This document shows positions 56,950 to 64,000 of a stretch of 64,000 nucleotides of DNA, in pieces. This DNA is from Hymenoscyphus infarciens (lineage: Eukaryota; Ascomycota; Leotiomycetes; Helotiales; Helotiaceae). The position numbers and the translations under genes are program-made. Position 1 is the first letter of the stretch. Each line of letters opens with the position of its first letter. Location: assembly GCA_001414345.1 (NCBI GenBank), contig LLCB01000184.1:1-64000 (forward strand), given 5' to 3'. Below the pieces are notes generated by a model. That model made no database searches and was not told the DNA's origin. It saw only the letters and a program-made list of their open reading frames with translations.

Positions 56950-58947
56950 TCACAAAATTTGTGGACTTTGGCTGCTGAGGCAGTTTGTCGTCTCAGTAGC
57001 CGAGTTTTCTCGACCGCGCTTCCTTCCCACAGCACTCGATGGAGAAGCGGATGGGCTGGGAGTACCCTCGGTACTACTTCCGGCAGCAGAATCAAATCTC
57101 ATCATTCGATCTTTGAGTATCTGTTTCATTGTTCGTTTTATAGGTGTTTGAACATGCGCTGGCTGTGACGACTCAATTCGCTGTGTATCTCTGTCGGCTT
57201 CGATGTGTGGTCGTGTGCCCTAAAAAATACTGAGTATCAATTAGGAGAATATATAAGCGACGGGTCTTACGATTTCCTCAAGTCGCTCAAGTCGCTCAGC
57301 CTGTGTATAAACATCCTCGTCCGAATCGTAGGAATTCAATAAGGGATCAAGGCCATAGCGCGACGAGTCGGGGTCTTCCTGCACTGTTACAGGGGAATAA
57401 TTCTCAATGTTGTCCTGGCTTTCCTCGAGGAGTGGATTAAAATCGGCTGTTGTATTATCAATTTGGTGGCCACCGCTCCGTGCTGGATCATCGATTTGTT
57501 GGCCACCGCTCGCTGCTGGATCAACGATTTGGTTGCTCAAGGCTGCCGCTGATGCGTTCTCTGGGAGATGGACAGTAACACTTTTTGCTCAGTAGCTGTA
57601 AACGCAATGTGGAAAAACACTTACAGGTGGTATGGTGTCTTCAACGTTAAATTACTAGGAACGGCTAGCAGTACAAACCTATCGTTGCTTGTCTTGAATC
57701 CGAGCGGGTTATAGCCGGCAGGTGTTTTATCGTTGAGCCATAGATCTAAAGTCATGATATTTCCTTTTGGAAGATGAGTAGCTGTCTCCGTACGCTTTCT
57801 GATTGCAGAGGCAAATGCGATCAAGTTCATGTTGGCCAAGTCTGTAGTCATAGTCGTCGATGGCTGAGAAGACCCCGTTTCGGTGTTGACGGAAAGCGTA
57901 AGAGAGCCGGGCTCTTCTCTTGCTACACCTAATTCCGTGAGTAATGTGTAAAAAGTGCAGAACAATGACCTTTATTCTCCGAGGACGTTTCGAAGAATCG
58001 AAGCCTGAATTCGCAGATTCTTAAACGTTCTCGGAGAATGGATATCGTTGTTCTAAAATATCCGAAGCAACAGAGGGAGGGGTGGTACGAGGACTAAAGC
58101 TTGGGATTCTTACCCAGCGAGTTTTCGATTGCTATTTGATACTTCTCAATGAGGCCTTCTGGGGAGCTGAAATTTAGCTGCAAGCCTTTGAGGTATCCTT
58201 TCTCCAAAGCGTCTGCAACGCCGATTTCCTGAATTTATTAGGAAAACCTTCGGACTGGAGAGTGGATTTGTATATACTTACTAGCCAATCCAAGAGTTTA
58301 TCCCCTGCCTTGTGATTTCCGCGCTTAATGATAAAAAGGTCTCGCATATCGGCATGTCTAGTCACGCATGGGTGCTGCCCCTTGCCGTTCTTGAATGAAT
58401 CGTAGGAAATATCAGGAGATTTCACATCAATCGTCCTATAATCGTAGTAGTCTTCGCTCTGTCCAAGGATCCTCCTATTAAGAAGTAAGTAAAGATAGCC
58501 AGTCTTGGGATAATAACACAAACCGATCCCAGGCAATAGTGGAAATCTATAGTTGGGTTAGCACTGTGGACGACAATATGACGAGGGTAGGAAAGTGCAT
58601 GCAGTTGCAGTGAGGGCGATCTTGACAATCTCGATGCTATATTGCTGATCAACGACTGCCTTGGTTATCGTAATAGCCTCCTGTTGAGGTCGAGGCACAC
58701 GTCGAGCAGTGCTCGGGGTAGGAGCTGGACGGGGCGCAACGGGACGACTCTGGGTAGTTCCCATTTTTCTCTGCACTTGACGAGGGAAGTTATTCGGGGT
58801 TGCAGGAGCGTTTAACTCTTTCCGATGGGGCTTTCGCGCATTCGTGACGGTGGCCGTGGCAGCCTTCGAGGTTCGAGTTCGCTTTGCTACAGGGAGCTCA
58901 TTTTCAATCGGTGGTAGAACACCACGAGAACGCGTCATCATGGTCAT
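56950..58947 (-). CDS. HORMA-domain protein (Hop1/HORMAD-like)
   Basis: Complement of join 56950..57219, 57271..57580, 57625..57928, 58114..58228, 58282..58546 and 58583..58947, 542 residues. A basic, disordered N-terminus (Thr-Arg-Ser-Arg-Gly...Lys-Arg-Thr-Arg-Thr) leads to a HORMA domain at about residues 95-350. Its landmarks are Gln-Gln-Tyr-Ser-Ile-Glu-Ile-Val-Lys, Phe-Ile-Ile-Lys-Arg-Gly, Ala-Gly-Asp-Lys-Leu-Leu-Asp-Trp-Leu-Glu-Ile-Gly-Val, Ala-Leu-Glu-Lys-Gly-Tyr-Leu-Lys, and Leu-Pro-Lys-Gly...Thr-Pro-Ala-Gly-Tyr-Asn-Pro-Leu-Gly-Phe. HORMA proteins wrap a C-terminal safety belt around partner peptides in meiosis, spindle checkpoint or repair. The tail is acidic then Ser/Pro/Arg-rich; I see no PHD or zinc finger. 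All exon joints are phase-consistent. The first intron would be only 36 nt, so that junction is the weakest. Confidence 0.8.
57968..58042. repeat. Inverted repeat inside a HORMA-gene intron
   Basis: ATTCTCCGAGGACGTTTCG at about 57974-57992 faces its near reverse complement CGTTCTCGGAGAAT at about 58025-58038, with a loop of about 32 bases. It sits within the 185-nt intron of the HORMA gene, which is long for this window. Confidence 0.7.
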
Positions 58948-60521
58948 GGTGCTTGATTGTTCGTGGAGGAGGCGACCCTCAAGAGTATATAGATGAAAGA
59001 TAGATGAAAGATAGATGAAGGCGCGGTTGAGGTGAGGTGTGAGTTGAAGGAAGATGGGGTGGAAGAGACGAGGAGGAGAGTGAAGATGCAGGTGGAGGCG
59101 GAGGAGAAAAGGTCGAGGTTGTGGGTGATGGGGTGAGGAGGTGACGAGAGGTGGTTGGCACGACTGTCTCTGCAAAGTACGGAAGGAAGGTGCGGACAGG
59201 TAGGGGACGGGAAGGGAAGTCACGAACGACCTGAGGGTGGTACGCCCAAATCATCACTACCCAGGTAACATGAAATTTGTGCAAGAACTGAGACAATAAG
59301 GAAATATACTCCTTCTGATTCTCGTCTGTTTGTTTGGATTCTCTTTTGATCCTGCTCCAAGTGCTCTCCGTCACCCTTCTACTATTGCTCGGAGACCTCG
59401 AAGAATGATAGCCATTAATCGAGAATATTTGGGAAAATGGGAAACTCGTTTTCTCAATTCTCCCAAGCTCTTCAAATAACAGCAGGTGTTATTTGAGAGG
59501 GTTTAGGAGAATCGGGAAGTCAATTCTCTTAGACTTTCCGAATCAAAGTAGAGATTGTGTGAGAAGCGGGAGGTTGAGAGGCTCGTTTTCTGAATTCTTC
59601 TAATCTCCTTGAATCGTAGTAGCCTTTCTTCAAGCAGGTTTAGAAGAACCCCAAGCTCCTTCAATAATACCTGTCCTCTCCTCGACCTTTTCTCGACATC
59701 TGGGATGTCTTGAAAGTCGTAATGGACAACGGCCTCTTTCTGTGTAAGAAGACCTCTAAAATATAAAAAACAATCATTATGGTTCTTCAGGTTCCCCAGC
59801 TTCCATCTCATATTAGCATGCACTTTTCTTTTTCTTTAAAGAGAAGGTTTGCCGTGAAACAGTTTTCTCGCTGCCAGACCCATTAGATAGAAGAAGGCAT
59901 TGGAAGACTTGTAAGGAACCTGGAACCAGGGGGGAAGATGAAGACGTCTTCCAGTGACCCCCACCCCCACCCCCAAGCCAGTGGTCATTGGCCATTTTCT
60001 TTGGCTTGACTCTTAGGAAAATAACCGAGAAGATACTTTTCGAAATTTTCCAGTCTCTGAAAAATTCGAAAAATCTGGGATCAAAAGTCACCTAGGAACT
60101 GGGGTTGCTTGTAGATGTAAAAGATATATATATATACTCGACTCGACAGAGGTTGTCGGATTCTCGGGTTCCCAAAGAAAAGCCCGGCTGCCTTGGCATT
60201 ATTGTAGGGCACCCCTGTAATTCGCCTCTGAATGGTGGAAGCCTAACAAGCCCCTCGCGGGTATTGAAACTCCGCCGCGGGATCTCTGACAGGAGCACTG
60301 CACTACACTGCACTACATCTTCCTAACCACACAGCCTCAGCTCACATAAAGACAACTCTGTCCCTCCTCCTCATACACCTTTTGTTCTACTTCCCACACC
60401 ATACGAATAACTACAAAATTCCAATCACTCAGTACCTAACCATCACCTCAAATAGCCGCTTCACCACCCTCAATTACCACCCCTCACTTATCCTCCTCTA
60501 CCACCACTACCACCTCCCACG
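58948..60521. promoter_or_regulatory. Divergent region between HORMA gene and SEC9
   Basis: About 1.57 kb with no supported gene. Minus-strand frames at 58979-59374 and 59503-59823 lack domains and overlap the HORMA promoter. A TA repeat near 60126-60137 (ATATATATATAT) and a long C/A- and CT-rich leader (60330-60515) precede SEC9. Confidence 0.45.
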
Positions 60522-61851
60522 ATGAAGAAATTCGGCTTCGGGAAGAAGGGCGAGAAAGGAGACAAGAATGCCCCTCCAGCAGCAAATCCATACGCACAAC
60601 AACCACCATCCGCCGACCCATACGCGCAAGACACTAATAAATTTGCGAACATGCCTCCACCGGGTCCTCCAGCAGCCTCGCCCTACCAGCAGGCTCGGCA
60701 AGGGCTTCCCCAAGGACCAGGACGAGGTGGTCTTCCCAGTGGCCCAGGTGGCGGACGGGGACCAGCTCCGAACCGTGCTCCTTCAAATGGCAGTGGATAT
60801 GGAGCAGAGAAATACGGGAGTGGAGGTGGTTACGGTGCTAACAGATACGATACTCCTCCTGCCCCTCCTTCCGATACGGGTTCCAAATATGGCCCGGGTG
60901 GCTACGGTGGTTTACAGCGAAACAACAGTAGCGATACCACTACGACAGAAGACAATCGAGACGCTTTGTTTGGGGGCGCGAAGGATCGATACGCCCAGCG
61001 AGGGCCGATGCCACCGCCAAATCCTAGACAGCCTGGCGGTTACGGTGCCGAGTCAGAGGCTGGTGGTGGATATGGCGGAGATAGACAGCTCACAGCAGAA
61101 GAAGAGGAAGAAGAAGATGTGGCAGCAACCAAACAACAAATTCGTTTCATGAAGCAAGAAGATGTTTCATCTACTCGAAATGCACTTCGAATTGCGGCCC
61201 AAGCTGAGGAGACTGGACGAGCAACACTTGCCCGACTTGGCGCCCAAGGAGAGCGTATTCACAATACAGAGAAGAATCTTGATATCGCCGCCAACCACAA
61301 CCGCATTGCTGAGGCCAAGGCCAAGGAGTTGAAGACCTTGAATAGAAGCATGTTCGCGGTTCACGTTAGCAATCCCTTTACAGCATCTTCCCGAAGGGAA
61401 GCACGAGATCAAGAAATTGTGGAAAAGCATCGCGTTGAGAGAGACGAGCGTGAGGCTACACGACAAGCCGCTTTTGGGTCTCAGCAACGAATGGAATCGA
61501 CATTTAAGAAGCTCCAACCAGGAGACGTTGGATATCGGGCCCCAGGCGCCAAAGCCAGTCTTGCGGAACGCTCGAAATACCAATTCGAAGCAGACTCGGA
61601 AGATGACGAAATGGAGGATGAGATTGATTCCAATCTTGATGCTATGAGTGGCGCTGTTGGCCGGTTGAACATGCTGGCAAAGGCGACAGGCCAGGAGGTC
61701 GAGGCACAAAATGTGTTGCTTGACCGAGTTACGGGCAAGGTAAGTTATATCCAATTCTTGACGTTGGTCACAAAGCTAACACATTTCTCAGACCAACGCA
61801 GTGGACGATCAGATTGTCATGAACAGAGCGAGATTGGATCGTATCAAGTAA
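60522..61851 (+). CDS. SEC9: SNAP-25-type t-SNARE Sec9
   Basis: Join 60522..61739 and 61792..61851, 425 residues. It pairs with the syntaxin Sso and synaptobrevin Snc to fuse secretory vesicles with the plasma membrane. The N-terminus is basic (Lys-Lys-Phe-Gly-Phe-Gly-Lys-Lys), and the next 190 residues are Gly/Pro/Tyr-rich and disordered. The first SNARE motif (Qb) lies at about 209-275 (Gln-Glu-Asp-Val-Ser-Ser-Thr-Arg-Asn-Ala-Leu). An Asn-Pro-Phe motif occurs near 285. The second SNARE motif (Qc) lies at about 366-425 with the central Gln in Ala-Thr-Gly-Gln-Glu-Val-Glu. The last exon, 19 residues, completes the second helix (Thr-Asn-Ala-Val-Asp-Asp-Gln-Ile-Val). There is no membrane helix, as expected for the family. 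Confidence 0.95.
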
Positions 61852-62913
61852 TCGAAGCACATGCTTTCCTGGAGAACCACATTAGATAGCATTGTTTGGG
61901 CGTTGTGTTCTTTTGATGGGTAGTTAAAATTTCAGTGGAATTAATACGCATTCTTCGTCTCTTTCTAACTATCTACTTGATAGAAAGCCCTAACTATCTA
62001 CTTTATAGAAAACAAAGTGACGGGATGTTTACTTGCACTATGATAAGAGCCGGGAATGCACGGTCCAGAAATTCGGGTATTTGATGATCAAAAGGGGCAA
62101 AAGAGGTCATGGACATAAATATGTCCAACGAGAATGCCCCCATATTTCTTCTCTTGTAAAGATTTGACAAGGAACTGTTCCCCGCGTTAAAAATAAACAA
62201 AACTAGACATTATGGAGTAGCTAAATCATTCAGCTGCAGCCTCGCGCTCAGCCTCTTCCTCCACCTGCATCCTGAATAGGTTCATCAGGGGATTACATCA
62301 GCATCAACATCATACAGACGTGATATGTTTTCATTGTGGGTATAACGAGTAAAAAGAACATAAAGCAAAGGGATAGGCTAGCGAAATTGAATAATAATAT
62401 ATCAGTGAGAAAAAGTGTCTGTTTAAAGATAAGTGCAAGTTTCTAAAAGGGGTGGTGAATAAAGTGAGTGCGCGAGGCAGGCTTGAAAACCAAGTGGCGG
62501 GTCACGCTAGGAAGGAAACAGTGAGGACCCATCGGGCTCACTCAGCCTGAGAAACCTGAACAACCTCCATCACGACGACCAAAAATATCTTCCTCGACCG
62601 GCACCGATCTTTCCTCGACCTAGCCATCTCTTGCACCTCAACTCTCCACTCCCTCCTTTTTCAAAAAACCCCGTAGACGCTGTTGTCTTCGTGATTCTCT
62701 CCTCGACCACACCCCTCGCCCCCACCACGAGCCCACCACCACCACCACCAGTTTGAAAAGATCTCGGGCATTTCTACTTTGGCTATGGTTTTGTCAGCAG
62801 CTTGATACTATATCGGAGGAAGTGAAAAGCTTCGCGCTTTGCACGCGAGGAACGCGTTCATTCTTGAATTGAGGGGCGGGGCCAACAGCACCACGAAGCA
62901 GCAACTTTCCACC
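61852..62913. promoter_or_regulatory. Intergenic region upstream of the Cdc4-like gene
   Basis: About 1.06 kb. A tandem CTAACTATCTACTT-GATAGAAA pair lies at 61967-62010. A minus-strand Glu/Ala-rich 15-codon frame ending at 62228 lacks a convincing body. The 62550-62760 stretch is C-rich (CACCACCACC) leader-like sequence before the next gene. Confidence 0.4.
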
Positions 62914-64000
62914 ATGGAACCTCCAGCGCGGCCGACTTCCCAAAGACGCACCATCATAGGACAGAGTGCCAGTCCTCCTACTGCCTCGCAGAATTACACG
63001 TCAGATGGCTCGCCGAGTCCATTCACCTCGAATCCGAAGTCCATGCATCCTAAATCCGAGGTCTTACGCCCTCGCTCGAGGAACCAGACCGTCACGATAG
63101 GATGGGAAGAAGACGGGGAAACTACTTCATGTCGAACCTCAAGATTGAAGATCGAGATGGCAGAATGCATCGAGACGAAGACCGTCACAACTACGACCAC
63201 CACAAAAAGAGCCTATCCATCTCTTCCATTTCCCAACCAGGCACTGGATTTGCTTGACGCAAAGGAATATCCCCTGGCGGTCAAGCCAACTCCGCTTCAA
63301 CTCAGGAACATTTCTTATGAGGTTGATATTCAGGATGAGGAGGGTTTCTCGAGCAGTCCACCAAGGATTCAGCGAAAGGTTTGTTTCACATATTCTGGGC
63401 CATGAGAAAGGATGCTAAATGTCCCGTAATTAGGCCTCTCGAATAGACAGCGCATCCAGTATACAAAATCGTCTGCGACGAAAGGACGAGCAGGAAAGAC
63501 CGAGTAGCGAGGGACGCCGGGCATCGGCTACAATGCAACCAACGGAACGACAGAAGGCTTTGCGATTGAGCAAAAAGCTATCTCTATACAATACGGATAG
63601 CCAAGGGCGATTAGCAGGGAAAAGCCTTCATCCACGACCAAAGTCTCCAAAGTCTGGAAAAACACGCAGAAGCAATCGAGATGCTGACCATATACGCAAT
63701 GGTCAGTCAGAAACCCCGGAAACACGAGTCCGACCTCTTGGGCTGGGTATGCATATCGCAAAGCACACGAAATTTCCAGAAACCCCAGAAATGTCCGAGA
63801 TGGAATCATCTTCACTTGAACGTAGCCACCCCCCCAGTTTCCGCCCGGAGACGTATACCCCGCAATCCGGCTTGAGTCAAAACCAGTCGTTCGAGGATCT
63901 CGCAGATCCAGACAGTCAAGAGTCTTTTGCCAACGCTGTTGCAACTCCGCCTATAGCCGAATCGGACCTCGAACTTCTCGACGATCCCAACCTATCTTTT
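62914..64000 (+). CDS. Probable Cdc4-like F-box/WD40 protein, N-terminal part (runs off the window)
   Basis: Join 62914..63378 and 63434..>64000, 344 residues so far, open to the right edge. The visible part is a Ser/Pro/Arg-rich N-terminal extension. It includes the segment Glu-Thr-Lys-Thr-Val-Thr-Thr-Thr-Thr-Thr-Thr-Lys-Arg, then Leu-Leu-Asp-Ala-Lys-Glu-Tyr-Pro-Leu-Ala-Val-Lys-Pro-Thr-Pro. I associate this with the region upstream of the F-box in filamentous-fungal Cdc4 (SCF ubiquitin ligase substrate receptor). The F-box and WD40 repeats would lie beyond the window, so the identification is tentative. The 55-nt intron has a GTTTGT donor and TTAG acceptor and is phase 0. The ATG at 62914 has a good context (CCACCATGG). 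Confidence 0.45.

Noticed and set aside
62213..62275. Minus-strand Glu/Ala-rich mini-frame ending near 62228
   Set aside because: Only about 15 codons, with no upstream exon of coding character found.

Overview
The window reads as nuclear DNA of a filamentous ascomycete (Pezizomycotina). Genes are split by short introns of about 40-80 nt with GT donors, CTAAC/CTGAC-like branch sites and AG acceptors. The gene set is fungal (Tea4-, Ste50- and Mdm1-like proteins, Sec9, external NADH dehydrogenase, Rtt107/Brc1). AT-rich, TA-laden decayed repeats look like products of repeat-induced point mutation (RIP). A leotiomycete is my best guess from overall protein feel; that is inference. I saw no tRNA gene, no intact rRNA gene and no CRISPR array.

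Layout. 1-5.9 kb is accessory: an AT-rich tandem palindromic repeat array, an orphan coiled-coil gene (1138-2772) and a decayed, internally deleted copy of it (about 4.59-5.15 kb). 5.9-25.3 kb is a dense housekeeping block: homoserine dehydrogenase HOM6, a small membrane protein, tRNA m7G methyltransferase TRM8, an Mdm1/SNX-type PXA-RGS-PX-nexin-C protein, ESCRT-II VPS25, a multi-BRCT Rtt107/Brc1 protein, an SH3 polarity factor (Tea4/Bud14) and the MAPK adaptor STE50. 25.3-31.6 kb is gene-poor, with a MITE-like element bearing perfect 52-bp inverted repeats and a secreted-protein gene interrupted by an in-frame TGA. 31.6-37.4 kb holds an unknown coiled-coil protein, RNA polymerase I subunit RPA12 and a membrane protein with a Gly-Asn repeat. 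38.5-40.6 kb contains a broken GNAT acetyltransferase gene and two inverted-repeat elements. 41.7-43.6 kb is an external NADH dehydrogenase with a GC-AG intron. 46.1-48.2 kb is an unknown membrane protein. 49.6-50.85 kb is a degraded retroposon with a poly(A) tail and a 14-bp target duplication. 51.4-53.7 kb is a secreted tyrosinase with an abnormal GA splice donor. 56.2-56.8 kb is a decayed 18S rRNA fragment, inverted relative to the window, split by a group-I-intron-like insert. 56.95-58.95 kb is a six-exon HORMA-domain gene. The right end carries SEC9 and the 5' part of a probable Cdc4-like gene running off the window.

The conserved genes serve separate processes (amino-acid synthesis, tRNA modification, endosomal sorting, DNA repair, polarity, signalling, secretion, respiration, rRNA transcription) and do not form a pathway cluster. 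The unusual biology is in the accessory gaps. These show duplication-decay, MITE insertion, retroposition, an rDNA fragment outside the rDNA array, and genes damaged at single sites (in-frame TGA, GA donor, 8-bp insertion). Exon coordinates are my own splicing from the raw sequence; doubtful junctions are flagged.
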